Source: Hamadaea sp. (GTDB taxonomy: Bacteria > Actinomycetota > Actinomycetes > Mycobacteriales > Micromonosporaceae). From it: a stretch of DNA of 64,000 nucleotides. Position numbers and translations under genes: made by a program. Positions 54,442-64,000 of the stretch are shown in pieces. Numbering within the stretch: position 1 is the stretch's first letter; every line of letters begins with the position of its first letter. The notes under the pieces are model-generated. The model saw nothing but the letters and a program-made list of their open reading frames with translations, had not been told where the DNA came from and made no database searches. The stretch covers positions 62,001-126,000 of the forward strand of contig NZ_JABFVK010000006.1 in the NCBI RefSeq assembly GCF_013362815.1. Reading direction: 5' to 3'.

Positions 54442-55986
54442 ATGAGCGAGCGGGAGACGGCGGCCAAGCTCGGCGGCCTCAAGAACGACATCCACTCGAG
54501 TTACGGGTTCTGGGGCGCGGACGACCTCGAGGACGCCGTCGGCGACGCGCTGGGCGTGGCGGGCCCGCCGGGGCAGCCCGGCACGATCTCCTCTACATCG
54601 GACGCCGTTCGCAACGCCCATGTCGACGTCGACAAGGCGCTCACCGTCGTCCAGAAGCTCCGCAAGGCCAAACTGCCCGACGCCTGGAGCGGTGAGGCGC
54701 ACGTCGCCGCCGACTGCGCGCTGCAAGCGCTCGAGCGAGAGCTGGAGCGGATCGGCGACGCCTTCTACGAGGCGCGCAACGTGTTCGCCGATCATGCGCA
54801 GAGCCTCGGCGAAGCCCAGAAGACCGACTCGAACGGGATGGGCCCGCTGGAGAGCGCCCGCGACAAGCTGCGCGGCCACACCGGCTGGTTCAACTACGAC
54901 GGCGACGCCGTGAAGACGGCCCACCACGAGGCGATGGCCGGCATCGACGACCGCAGCAAGGCCGCCGACCAGGCTCGCGACGCCGCCGAACGGGCCGAGA
55001 AGCTGCTGGGTGACCTGGCCGGGGCGGCCCGGCTGTCGCACCTGGCCGGCTCGGGTCTCGATGCGGTCAGCGAACTCGCGATCGCCGACGCGGGCGGCAG
55101 CGGGGACGCCGACGAGCTCATCCTCACGCCGCTCATGGCCGACCGCGCACGCCAGGCGATCGACAAACTGTCCCCGGAGGACCGGCAGAAACTCGACGCC
55201 CTGCTGGCGGGGGCCAAGTCGGCCGACGAGCAGGCGTACATCCTCAAGGCGATGGCCGCCGGTTACCCCATGGACAAGGTGACCGAGTTCGACAAGCTCA
55301 TCCACGACCACGGCGACGACCCGCAATGGCTGCACGAGCACCTCGCGCCGCTCGACGTGAGCGACTCCTCGAACGACCCACGCGGCCAGCACACCGACAC
55401 CACGACCATGGGCCGGGAATGGACCCAGGGCCAGTATCCGACCTGCGTCGCCTCCTCCAACGTCATGGCCCGCAGCCAGGTCGACCCGTTGTACGCGCTC
55501 CAGCTGACCACGGGCGGGCATCCCGGCGATCCGGCGTACGACAATCCCGACGCCTTCGCCCAGCGGCTGCGCGACGAGCAGGATCGGGTCTACGACGACG
55601 GCCGTAGCTGGACGCAGAATCTGCCGCTCGTCGGCTCGGACGGGATGACTTCGGGGCAGTCGGAGTCCATCGCGAACGAGAACATCGCGCCGCATACCGG
55701 CGTCGAGTACGACAACCACGACCTCGACAACGCCGACGACCGCCGGGACGCCTTGCGGCAAGCCGAGCAGGCCGTCGACCAGGGCGTACCGGTCCCGTTC
55801 GCGTCCCGCGACGACACGGGCGGCCATGAGATGCTGATCGTAGGCCACGACGGCGACATGGTGCAGATCTACAACCCGTGGGGCTACACCGTCTGGGTGA
55901 ACGAGGACGACTTCATCAACGGGCACATGGAAGCCGTGCAGCAGGGCGTTCCCACGACCCCGGCCACCATCCGGCTGCCGAAGTAA
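54442..55986 (+). CDS. WxG-domain protein with a C-terminal papain-like cysteine protease domain
   Basis: The 514-residue protein has an N-terminal region (about 1-125) with a WSG at 82-84 followed by a long helix (ALQALERELERIGDAFYEAR), like the WXG/LXG modules of type VII effectors. A helical spacer (about 130-300) leads to a protease-like domain. Its motif TQGQYPTCVASS puts Gln329 six residues before Cys335, exactly as papain Gln19-Cys25. His462 is in GGHEMLIVGHDGD and Asn478 in IYNPWG, matching papain's HAVxxVGYG and NSWG. There is no Sec signal. Neighbours are a WXG100-like gene, a small helical protein and a chagasin-like inhibitor. A secreted protease or toxin role is inferred. Confidence 0.75.
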   Translation: MSERETAAKLGGLKNDIHSSYGFWGADDLEDAVGDALGVAGPPGQPGTISSTSDAVRNAHVDVDKALTVVQKLRKAKLPDAWSGEAHVAADCALQALERELERIGDAFYEARNVFADHAQSLGEAQKTDSNGMGPLESARDKLRGHTGWFNYDGDAVKTAHHEAMAGIDDRSKAADQARDAAERAEKLLGDLAGAARLSHLAGSGLDAVSELAIADAGGSGDADELILTPLMADRARQAIDKLSPEDRQKLDALLAGAKSADEQAYILKAMAAGYPMDKVTEFDKLIHDHGDDPQWLHEHLAPLDVSDSSNDPRGQHTDTTTMGREWTQGQYPTCVASSNVMARSQVDPLYALQLTTGGHPGDPAYDNPDAFAQRLRDEQDRVYDDGRSWTQNLPLVGSDGMTSGQSESIANENIAPHTGVEYDNHDLDNADDRRDALRQAEQAVDQGVPVPFASRDDTGGHEMLIVGHDGDMVQIYNPWGYTVWVNEDDFINGHMEAVQQGVPTTPATIRLPK

Positions 55987-55999
55987 GGACGACTGACCC

Positions 56000-56380
56000 A
56001 TGCCCCGCGGCCACGAAACCCGCACCGACGCCGAGCTCTCCAGCCTCGACGTGCCCGCCCTGCTGCGCTCCGGCCTGCCACAGGATCCCAAGTTGTACGC
56101 CGAGGGCGCGATCGCGGCGGCGCTGGCCGCCGACCGGTTGGGTGTGCTGCCCCGGTCGATCACGTACTTGGCCGAGATCGTCCGGCGCGGCGGTCTCGAC
56201 TACGCCCGTACGCTGCCCGAGCCGCTGCCGGAGCCGGAGCAGGCCGAGCTCGCGAAGTCCTGGCTGGCGGCTGCGGCCGACGTACGCTGGGCCGACGCGT
56301 TCGAAGGCGGCGACGCGACGGCGAAGTGGCTTGACGCGGTCGCGGTGATTCTCAGCGCTCGACGGTCACCGACCAGCTGA
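56000..56380 (+). CDS. Small helical protein in the protease unit
   Basis: The 126-residue soluble protein is all helix by composition (GAIAAALAADRLGVLPRSIT, LAKSWLAAAADVRWADAFEG). No family recognised. It starts 13 bp after the protease stop with AAGGA upstream, so it is cotranscribed. It could be a cytosolic chaperone or immunity factor for the protease; this rests on position only. The last 29 bp overlap the convergent chagasin-like gene. Confidence 0.65.
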   Translation: MPRGHETRTDAELSSLDVPALLRSGLPQDPKLYAEGAIAAALAADRLGVLPRSITYLAEIVRRGGLDYARTLPEPLPEPEQAELAKSWLAAAADVRWADAFEGGDATAKWLDAVAVILSARRSPTS

Positions 56381-56792
56381 CCGTCGACGACGCCGCCCGT
56401 CTCCGGTCGGTGTCGCAGCCCTGGAAGCAGTTCTTGAGCGTGATGGTGGTGGTTCCGGTCGCCTTCGCCTCGAAGGTGATCAACCGCTGCCCCTTCCCGC
56501 CGCCGTCGGCCGGGCCGAAGACGCGGTCGGACAGGCTGTCGGCGATCAGCGTCGAGCCGACCTGCTCGGCGATCGCCGGATCGTTGACCTCGGCGGTCCA
56601 GTAATCGCCCACCGACGCGCCCCGATCGCGGACGACCAGGGTGAACCTCGACCCTTCGGAGACGGTCAGCGTCGGCCGGCTTGCGTCGAAGCGGTCGCCA
56701 TAGGTCACCTTGCGATAGACGGCGACGCCGCCGATCACCGCGCCCACCAGCACTACCACCGCCACCAGGGACCACACGAGCCAGCGTCGCAT
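56352..56792 (-). CDS. Membrane-anchored chagasin-like (I42) protease inhibitor
   Basis: The 146-residue protein has one N-terminal membrane helix (about 5-26) and an extracytoplasmic immunoglobulin-like domain. The pattern follows chagasin: TLTVSEGSRFTLVV, then GDYWTAEV (cf. the loop before Trp in chagasin), then GGGKGQRLITFEAKATGTTT (cf. GAGGTEHFHVTVKAAGTH), and a closing SWSVTVE strand. The RPW loop is replaced by CFQGC, probably a disulphide. Chagasins block papain-family proteases. The gene converges on the papain-like protease unit with a 29-bp overlap. The ATG lies 6 nt after TATAGT, so the transcript is leaderless. Confidence 0.7.
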   Translation of the reverse strand: MRRWLVWSLVAVVVLVGAVIGGVAVYRKVTYGDRFDASRPTLTVSEGSRFTLVVRDRGASVGDYWTAEVNDPAIAEQVGSTLIADSLSDRVFGPADGGGKGQRLITFEAKATGTTTITLKNCFQGCDTDRRRAASSTVSWSVTVER

Positions 56793-56798
56793 CGGGGC

Positions 56799-56804
56799 AC
56801 TATA
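56799..56804 (-). promoter_or_regulatory. Leaderless -10 box for the chagasin-like gene
   Basis: TATAGT on the minus strand ends 6 nt before the ATG at 56792; it is one of the best -10 matches in the window. Confidence 0.55.
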
Positions 56805-56871
56805 TCTTGCCGCCGATCGCCTTGCGGTGCCCGCGAATCACCGCTGGCCAGCCCCTCCGGGAGACAGGAAT

Positions 56872-57471
56872 TCAGGGGCGCAGTCCGGCCAGCACGAAGT
56901 CGGCCAGCTCGTCGGCGATCTCGACGGCCTTCTTCGGCCCGTCCGGGCGGAACCAGGTCGGCATCGAGGTGTTCACCCCGAAGATCGCCCAGGAGATCAC
57001 CTCCGGTGACGCGTACGCCGCGAAGACGCCGGCCTCCTGCGCGTCCCGGATGATCCCGCGAACGGTGTCCTGATAGCGCCGCCACTCGGCCCGGAGGGTC
57101 TGCCAGCGTTCCTCGTCGAGGCGGGAGGCCTCCCGCGAGAAGACCGCCACAGCGCGGGAGTTCTCCGAGGTCGTCTCGGCCAGCGACCGGATGATCTCCC
57201 GGAGCGTCGTGGCCGGATCGGCTCCCCGGGCGACGATGGCGTCCAGCCGGGCGAGCTGGTCGGTGAGCAGCGAGTGGTAGATCTCGAAAAGCAGGTCTTC
57301 CTTGGCGGCGAAGTAGTGGTAGAGCGCGCCTTTGGTCACTCCGGCCCGGGTCACGACCTGTTGCACCGAGGTGGCGTCGTACCCGTTCGCCGCGAACAAC
57401 TCCACCGCGCAGGCGAGAATGCGTTCGCGGACCATGCGCACATCAGAGCGCAGCCGCCGGTCCGGTGTCAA
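56872..57471 (-). CDS. TetR-family regulator (KstR2-like C-terminal domain)
   Basis: The protein has up to 199 residues. Helix-turn-helix: ILACAVELFAANGYDATSVQ then RAGVTKGALYHYFAAKEDLL. The C-terminal region (EDLLFEIYHSLLTDQLARLD; SWAIFGVNTSMPTWFRPDG) resembles KstR2/FadR-like regulators of acyl-CoA metabolism. The longest start is a TTG at 57471 that also reads as TTGACA, a possible -35; an ATG at 57435 is a good alternative and would leave an intact helix-turn-helix. A CCGACCGGTCGG palindrome lies just upstream, so autoregulation is likely. Confidence 0.85.
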   Translation of the reverse strand: MTPDRRLRSDVRMVRERILACAVELFAANGYDATSVQQVVTRAGVTKGALYHYFAAKEDLLFEIYHSLLTDQLARLDAIVARGADPATTLREIIRSLAETTSENSRAVAVFSREASRLDEERWQTLRAEWRRYQDTVRGIIRDAQEAGVFAAYASPEVISWAIFGVNTSMPTWFRPDGPKKAVEIADELADFVLAGLRP

Positions 57472-57473
57472 TT

Positions 57474-57485
57474 CCGACCGGTCGG
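57474..57485. promoter_or_regulatory. Palindromic TetR operator
   Basis: CCGACCGGTCGG is a perfect 12-bp palindrome, extended on both sides by near-symmetric bases (ATTCCG...CGGTAT). It lies 2 bp upstream of the longest TetR start and 11 bp from the stop of the Clp gene. Confidence 0.65.
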
Positions 57486-57496
57486 TATGCCAGTCC

Positions 57497-59993
<2,497 letters not shown>

Positions 59994-60019
<26 letters not shown>

Positions 60020-60148
60020 AGCGATCTCCCCCCAGACGACGGCCCCCAGTGGCCGGTGGTCACAGCGATCTCCCCCGAGTTGCCCGGGAGACGACGGCCC
60101 CCAGTGGCCGGTGGTCACAGCGATCTCCCCCGAGTTGCCCGGGAAATG
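59994..60148. repeat. Three tandem copies of the Clp gene's translation start region
   Basis: A block containing GACGGCCCCCAGT, the GTG start (GGTGGTCACAGCG on the plus strand) and the ribosome-binding site (GATCTCCCCC) occurs from 59994, 60038 and 60093. Copies two and three are 55 bp apart; the first is 44 bp from the second because it lacks 11 bp. Copies one and three are in frame with the Clp gene, copy two is not. Confidence 0.9.
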
Positions 60149-60220
60149 TTCGCGGGCAACCTGCGTCGGCTACCCCACCGTAACCGGCCTCAAACGCCCC
60201 GGTCCGGCGTTTGGCGGGAG

Positions 60221-60781
60221 CTAGCCCGGCACGCGGAGGCCGTCGAGGACCACTCGGACGACCCGCGTACGCGCTCCGGGGTCGTCGCTGAGGTGCTCGA
60301 CCGCGCGGGAGGTGCCGATGAGCAGTCCCATCAAGTCGGGCAGGGTCACGTCGGGGCGCACCGCGCCCGTCTCCTGCGCCCGCGTCAGCAGTACGCCCAG
60401 CGCCCGGCGGAGCCACTGCCCCACCTCGGCGGTGCTCGTGGCCACCCCGGCTCGGGAAAGCGCTTCCGCCAAGGCGTTCTTCGTCGCCGCACCCTCCACA
60501 GTGGTCGTGAAGAACTCCGCGAACGCCGCGCCCGGGTCGGCGCTGGCGGCCAGCCGATCGGCGAGATCCGCCAGGCGGCTGAGCCGGGCCTGGTAGACCG
60601 CCTCGATCAGCTGTTCCTTGGTCGGGAAGTGGCGGAAGACGGTGCCGACGCCGACCCCGGCCGCCCGGGCCACGTCTTCGGTCGAGGCCGTCACGCCTTG
60701 TTCGGTGAAGACCTGTTCGGCCGCGGCGAGCAGCCGTTCGCGATTGCGGCGTGCGTCGGCGCGCAGCGGCGTACCCGTCAT
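60221..60781 (-). CDS. TetR-family regulator
   Basis: The 186-residue protein has a helix-turn-helix in LLAAAEQVFTEQGVTASTED and GVGVGTVFRHFPTKEQLIEA, and a C-terminal domain of the SACE_7040/TetR_C_44-like kind (LGVLLTRAQETGAVRPDVTL; IGTSRAVEHLSDD). This group often controls small redox or NTF2-like enzymes. GGGGAGGG lies before the ATG at 60781. Two palindromes with the common frame CGGAGT-N4-ACTCCG lie in the divergent region, so it probably represses itself and the NTF2-like gene. Confidence 0.88.
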   Translation of the reverse strand: MTGTPLRADARRNRERLLAAAEQVFTEQGVTASTEDVARAAGVGVGTVFRHFPTKEQLIEAVYQARLSRLADLADRLAASADPGAAFAEFFTTTVEGAATKNALAEALSRAGVATSTAEVGQWLRRALGVLLTRAQETGAVRPDVTLPDLMGLLIGTSRAVEHLSDDPGARTRVVRVVLDGLRVPG

Positions 60782-60838
60782 CGAAGCGCCCTCCCCGCCG
60801 TCTCGGTCGCTCTGCCTGTCGCGGTGGCTCTGGACAAA

Positions 60839-60883
60839 CGGAGTCGCGACTCCGTATAGTCGGGAACCGGAGTGATCACTCCG
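60839..60883. promoter_or_regulatory. Two perfect 16-bp TetR operators
   Basis: CGGAGTCGCGACTCCG (60839-60854) and CGGAGTGATCACTCCG (60868-60883) are both exact palindromes with the same outer halves; centres are 29 bp apart. TATAGT (60855-60860) lies between them and could be a -10 box for the plus-strand gene. Confidence 0.85.
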
Positions 60884-60909
60884 ATAGTGTACGGCGAAAG
60901 GACCCTGCC

Positions 60910-61305
60910 ATGACACCCCGGGAACTCTGGGACGAGCGCGTCCGCATCATCAACGAGCACCGCTGGGCCGACCTGCCCGACCTTTACGCCGACGACGCCG
61001 TCGTCGAGATGGCCTTCGCGACGCCCGAGCCGTTTCGCATCTCGGGCCGCCAGGCGCTGGCCGAGCGGCTGACCGCGATGAGCCAAGGGCCGATCCGCTT
61101 CGAGGTACGCGACGCCGTCGTCCACGAGACGGCCGACCCCGAGACGATCATCGTCGAGTACCGATACCACGGGACGAACACGGCGACCGGGCAGACTCAG
61201 GAGATCAACAACATCCAGCTGTTCCGCTCGCGCGAGGGCAAGCTCGTCGAGACCCACGACTACCACGACCATCACGCGATCGGCGTACTGCTCGGGCGGT
61301 CCTGA
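60910..61305 (+). CDS. NTF2/SnoaL-like protein
   Basis: The 131-residue alpha+beta barrel protein has the SnoaL pattern: LYADDAVVEMAF near residue 24-35, FRISGRQALAERL, then TIIVEYRYHGTNTATGQTQE. These proteins are isomerases, hydrolases or binding proteins; nothing in the sequence gives the substrate. It diverges from a TetR gene across twin operators, so its inducer may be a toxic small molecule it helps to clear. AAAGGA lies 8 nt before the ATG. Confidence 0.85.
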   Translation: MTPRELWDERVRIINEHRWADLPDLYADDAVVEMAFATPEPFRISGRQALAERLTAMSQGPIRFEVRDAVVHETADPETIIVEYRYHGTNTATGQTQEINNIQLFRSREGKLVETHDYHDHHAIGVLLGRS

Positions 61306-61537
61306 CCCGTCCCGCTCGCTTCGCTGGGCCGCGCCGGACTGGGTCGGGCTGCGCGTTATCCCGGGAGAACGCGGTTAAGCGAGCGATCAAAGCCGCGTTA
61401 TCCGGCATTCTGCGATGATCAAGCCCCGACCAACGCGACCGGGCCCGACACGAGGTGCGGCAAATCGTGGTAGACCAGCCCACCGAGGGGTAGAACTGGG
61501 ATATCGGGGTTTACGTCCGGATAAGGGGGGTGCCGCG

Positions 61538-61714
61538 ATGGCGAGCACACCGAGTTACGCGGAATTCATCCGGGCCGATCGCCAGGCGCGAGCCGCGCGA
61601 CAGGTCAACGGCGAACAGCTCAGCATGCCGACCCTCGACTGGATCGACTTCCTGCTGCGCGCGATGGTCACCGCGATCACCGCACCCGCTCGGTGGGTGT
61701 CACACTCCCGCTAA
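61538..61714 (+). CDS. Small protein with C-terminal amphipathic or membrane helix
   Basis: The 58-residue product has a charged first half (YAEFIRADRQARAARQVNGE) and a hydrophobic second half (LDWIDFLLRAMVTAITAPAR). AAGGGGGG lies 7 nt before the ATG. The 232 bp upstream hold no other gene; they contain a CGCGTTATCC word twice. Coding status is supported by the ribosome-binding site and by GC at third positions, but no family is recognised. Confidence 0.5.
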   Translation: MASTPSYAEFIRADRQARAARQVNGEQLSMPTLDWIDFLLRAMVTAITAPARWVSHSR

Positions 61715-61718
61715 CTCG

Positions 61719-62114
61719 CTAAACAGCGAGATGGAGGGCGAGCCGGTCGAGGCAGGAGACCCAGCCCTCGATGTGTGAGACCCGGGTCTCCTCGTCGGCC
61801 AGCCCCTCGTGCCGCAGGTCGAGGCGTCCGTCGCTGAACACAATGGACACTGTGCTCTCGGCGTACTCGCCGTCCCAGCGCCAGGTGAACGACAGCCCGT
61901 GCGGCTCGTCCACGCTGAGGTAGCGGCCGGAGAAGCCGAGCTCGGTCGACTGCGATCGGACGGCGTACTCGCCGCCGGGGCGTACGTCGAGGGTGGCCGC
62001 CGCCGCCAGCCGTTCCGGCCAGTACCATCGGGCCAGTTCGGCGGTGGTGAACGCCGCCCAGAGCCGCTCGTCTGAAGCGGGCAGGTCCCGGGTGAGGTGC
62101 AAGGCCGTCGTCAT
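61719..62114 (-). CDS. SRPBCC (AHSA1-like) domain protein
   Basis: The 131-residue protein of the Bet v1-like fold has LPASDERLWAAFTTAELARW at the start and LRPGGEYAVRSQ-like DVRPGGEYAVRSQ, then a final helix HIEGWVSCLDRLALHL, as in AHSA1/START-like actinobacterial proteins. Such proteins bind hydrophobic ligands or Hsp90-like partners. The ATG at 62114 lies 6 nt after TATCCT. It diverges from the M16-like gene. Confidence 0.88.
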   Translation of the reverse strand: MTTALHLTRDLPASDERLWAAFTTAELARWYWPERLAAAATLDVRPGGEYAVRSQSTELGFSGRYLSVDEPHGLSFTWRWDGEYAESTVSIVFSDGRLDLRHEGLADEETRVSHIEGWVSCLDRLALHLAV

Positions 62115-62120
62115 CCCAGC

Positions 62121-62150
62121 AGGATAGGCCTTGACCGGTCGGCCTACCCT
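62121..62150. promoter_or_regulatory. Back-to-back leaderless promoters for the AHSA1 and M16-like genes
   Basis: TATCCT on the minus strand (62121-62126) ends 6 nt before the ATG at 62114. TACCCT on the plus strand (62145-62150) ends 6 nt before the ATG at 62157. The full intergenic region is 42 bp. Confidence 0.55.
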
Positions 62151-62156
62151 CTGCGC

Positions 62157-63566
62157 ATGCAACGGGACGAGATCGACGGGGTCACCGTGGTCTGGCACCC
62201 GGCCGCCGGCCAGCTGTCGGCGACCCTGACCTTCGGGTGCGGTCTGCGCGACGAGGATGTCGACCGGATCGGCCTGACCCACCTGGTCCAGCTGCTGGTT
62301 CGGGACACGGTCGGCGTACCGGTCGACTCGATGACGTCCATGGTCGACAGTCACTTCTCGACGGCCGGGCCGCCGGAGTCGGTCGTGCAACGCCTGGCTG
62401 CGATCTGCGCAGCCTTGGCCGCACCGCCGTTCGACACGCTTGCCGAGGTCGCGGCGTCGGCCGACCCGGGCGACCGGTTCCTCGACCTCGACATCGAGGA
62501 CTCCACTCGCGACCCGTGGGGGTCGCTGCTCGCACACCGGCTCGGCCCGGCCGGGCTCGGCTTGGCCCGGTGGGCGCCCGTGGCGTACCAGGAATTCACG
62601 AAGGACGAGATCCGCGCCCATGTGGCGCGCGGTTTCGCGGCGGGCAACGCGGTCCTCGCGCTGAGCGGCCCGCCGCCCGAAGGGTTGCGGCTCCCACTGC
62701 CCGCCGGTCCGCGGACCGCCACTGCGTCGTCTCTCCCGATCGTCACTACACCCAGCTGGTACGCCGATCAGGCGGTCGCGCCGGGCATGGCGCTGTCGGC
62801 CGCCCCGGGACCGGAAGCGCTCGCGGTAGTGTCCTTATTGGACTCTCGCGTGTCCTCCGCGTTGCAGGCACACGGCTTGGACTATTGGCAGAGCTGCTGG
62901 TATTCCCCCGTGGACGCAAGCCGGGTGGAGATCGGACTCAGCCTGCACGCGGTCAAGGGACGCCGCAAAGCCGATCCGGCGTATGCCGCGGCGGCGTTGT
63001 GGCGGGAGTTGCGCCGGTTGGCCCGTGGCGACCTGACCGTCGAGGACCTGCGTCCGATCGCCGACGGGCGGAACTACGACGACTTGGAGCGGTCGGCCAA
63101 GGCGGCGCTGCTCGGTGTGTCCGACGAGCCGACGAGCGACCAGCTCCGGGAAGCCGCCGAATTGTCCCCGGCTGCCGTCGCGACGGCGGCGGTGGGCTGG
63201 CTGCGGTCGGCGACGATTGTCGTGCCCACGGGAGTCACCGCCGAGCTCGACGGCCTGACCGAGATCCGGTGCCCGCGCTCGGCGGTCGTGCCATCGGGCG
63301 ACGTGCTGCGGCCGTCGCGGTGGCGGCGCTGGCGGAATGGCGCCGACGAGCGTCTCGTCCTCGCACCCGACGGCTGCCACGTGGTGGCGGCCGACGGCGG
63401 CGTGCATTCGTTCCCGGTGGCCGACGCCATCCTGATCGAGCGGGGCGACGAGCTGTTGCTGGGCAACACCCGGCACGGCTGCGTCATCGACATCAGCGAG
63501 TACGCCGGAGCCGACCGGATCGGCGATCTGCTCCCGGCCCGGCGTCGCCGCCGCGCGGCCGACTGA
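62157..63566 (+). CDS. Catalytically dead M16 peptidase homologue
   Basis: The 469-residue protein follows the M16 (insulinase) plan: strand LSATLTFGCGLRDED, then GLTHLVQLLVRDT where active members have HxxEH. Here residues 42-46 read HLVQL, so the Glu and second His are gone and zinc cannot be bound normally. Two M16-like halves can be traced (second half from about 215, SALQAHGLDYWQSCWYSPVD), followed by an Arg-rich, beta-like tail (RPSRWRRWRNG; VIDISEYAGADRIGDLLP). Non-catalytic M16 proteins act as subunits or scaffolds. The start is supported by a leaderless box. Confidence 0.7.
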   Translation: MQRDEIDGVTVVWHPAAGQLSATLTFGCGLRDEDVDRIGLTHLVQLLVRDTVGVPVDSMTSMVDSHFSTAGPPESVVQRLAAICAALAAPPFDTLAEVAASADPGDRFLDLDIEDSTRDPWGSLLAHRLGPAGLGLARWAPVAYQEFTKDEIRAHVARGFAAGNAVLALSGPPPEGLRLPLPAGPRTATASSLPIVTTPSWYADQAVAPGMALSAAPGPEALAVVSLLDSRVSSALQAHGLDYWQSCWYSPVDASRVEIGLSLHAVKGRRKADPAYAAAALWRELRRLARGDLTVEDLRPIADGRNYDDLERSAKAALLGVSDEPTSDQLREAAELSPAAVATAAVGWLRSATIVVPTGVTAELDGLTEIRCPRSAVVPSGDVLRPSRWRRWRNGADERLVLAPDGCHVVAADGGVHSFPVADAILIERGDELLLGNTRHGCVIDISEYAGADRIGDLLPARRRRRAAD

Positions 63567-63571
63567 AAGAG

Positions 63572-63594
63572 GGTGGCGTCGCCGGGACGCCACC
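63572..63594. terminator. Bidirectional terminator hairpin
   Basis: GGTGGCGTC (63572-63580) and GACGCCACC (63586-63594) pair perfectly with a 5-nt loop, and flanking GAG/CTC bases can extend the stem. It sits between the stops of two convergent genes. Confidence 0.75.
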
Positions 63595-63606
63595 GCTCTC
63601 GACGGG

Positions 63607-64000
63607 TCAGCTGATCACGATGCGGTCGAAGTCCGGCGCCCACCCGGTCGGGTTGCCGAAGCGGATGGTGTTCGAGACCGCGACCAGGTTCAGTGTGACG
63701 ACGACCGAGCCGACCGTGTCCCACCCGCCGGTGCTCGGCGTACTGACCGAAATCGCCGTGCCGCCGTTTACGCTGATGGTCATCGACCGGGTCGCGCCCG
63801 AGGCGTAGTACACCCGCACCGAATGCGCTCCGGCCGTACTGGTGATGCCGTTGAACTGCAGGTAATTGGCGGTGCCGTTGCCGACGTAGCCGACCAGTGC
63901 GCCACCCGAGGCGCCCGAAGAACTGCGGACGGCGGCCTGCCCGGCCAGCGTGTTCGTCGACGCCTCAGCCTCGGCCGAGTTGCCCGACGGCGGCGCGCCG
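63607..64000 (-). CDS. Secreted protein with C-terminal CBM35-like domain (cut by window edge)
   Basis: A minus-strand frame ends at 63607 and runs out of the window. The visible about 131 residues are one carbohydrate-binding module of the CBM35/CBM6 type: EAEASTNTLAGQAAV, then GGALVGYVGNGTANYLQFNG, then HSVRVYYASGATRSMTISVN, and the final DFDRIVIS strand. The preceding SGNSAEAEA suggests a linker from a catalytic domain beyond the edge. It is probably another secreted glycoside hydrolase. Confidence 0.8.
   Translation of the reverse strand, partial: GAPPSGNSAEAEASTNTLAGQAAVRSSSGASGGALVGYVGNGTANYLQFNGITSTAGAHSVRVYYASGATRSMTISVNGGTAISVSTPSTGGWDTVGSVVVTLNLVAVSNTIRFGNPTGWAPDFDRIVIS

Noticed and set aside
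57435-57471. TTGACA at the TetR start as a certain -35 box
   Set aside because: A matching -10 at the right spacing is weak (TCTGAT, 18 bp), so I kept the longest start and mention the alternative only.
61306-61537. Structured RNA or riboswitch in the gap before the small 58-residue gene
   Set aside because: Only a doubled CGCGTTATCC word and weak inverted repeats are visible; nothing matches a riboswitch class I can recognise.

Overview
The window is high-GC actinobacterial DNA. The overall composition, the very frequent GTACGC words, the GTG and TTG starts, the leaderless promoters (a TANNNT box 6 to 8 nt before the start codon) and the gene families all point to a filamentous actinomycete, most likely Micromonosporaceae; the family assignment is inference. 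About 58 protein genes are supported. No rRNA, tRNA, CRISPR array, transposase or prophage was recognised. The sequence reads as a chromosomal accessory region, cut at both ends: a TetR regulator on the left and a secreted CBM protein on the right.

Layout. 1-3.8 kb: TetR tail, DinB protein, and an arcD-arcA pair (amino-acid antiporter and arginine deiminase). 3.8-10.4 kb: a SigE-type sigma factor fused to a membrane segment and an exported domain, then a minus-strand operon of HtrA-like protease, MoxR ATPase, DUF58 protein and two VWA proteins. 10.4-21.5 kb: small units including a divergent TetR / ketosynthase pair with a perfect operator, the lprG-P55 lipid export operon, a flavoprotein, and a TetR facing a TIM-barrel protein across twin operators. 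21.5-28.5 kb: a GGDEF-EAL protein, a striking repeat and cloverleaf region (23949-24180), a DGPF protein with its ECF42-type sigma factor, a degenerate hydrolase, a HEAT protein and a rhomboid. 28.4-36.4 kb: a ClpC-like ATPase, DoxX, a secreted GH54 arabinofuranosidase and an MFS exporter with a winged-helix tail.

36.4-51.7 kb is a carbohydrate-use locus: a LacI regulator and a flavoenzyme on the plus strand face an operon of two more flavoenzymes, a GH38-like glycosidase, a CUT1 binding protein, two permeases and a secreted beta-helix protein. Operator-like AT-rich palindromes lie in the shared control region. No transport ATPase is present, as expected where a shared MsiK serves several importers. 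Three related FAD enzymes beside one glycosidase suggest an oxidative step in glycoside breakdown.

54.1-56.8 kb holds the most interesting candidate system: a WXG100-like protein with a YxxxD type VII secretion motif, a 514-residue protein with an N-terminal WxG region and a C-terminal papain-like cysteine protease domain (Gln-Cys-His-Asn), a small helical protein, and, converging on them, a membrane-anchored chagasin-like (I42) inhibitor. This looks like a secreted protease effector with its inhibitor alongside. 56.9-64 kb: TetR regulators with clear operators, a second ClpC paralogue whose translation start region is tandemly triplicated, an NTF2-like protein, an AHSA1 protein, a catalytically dead M16 peptidase homologue, and the end of a secreted CBM35-like protein.
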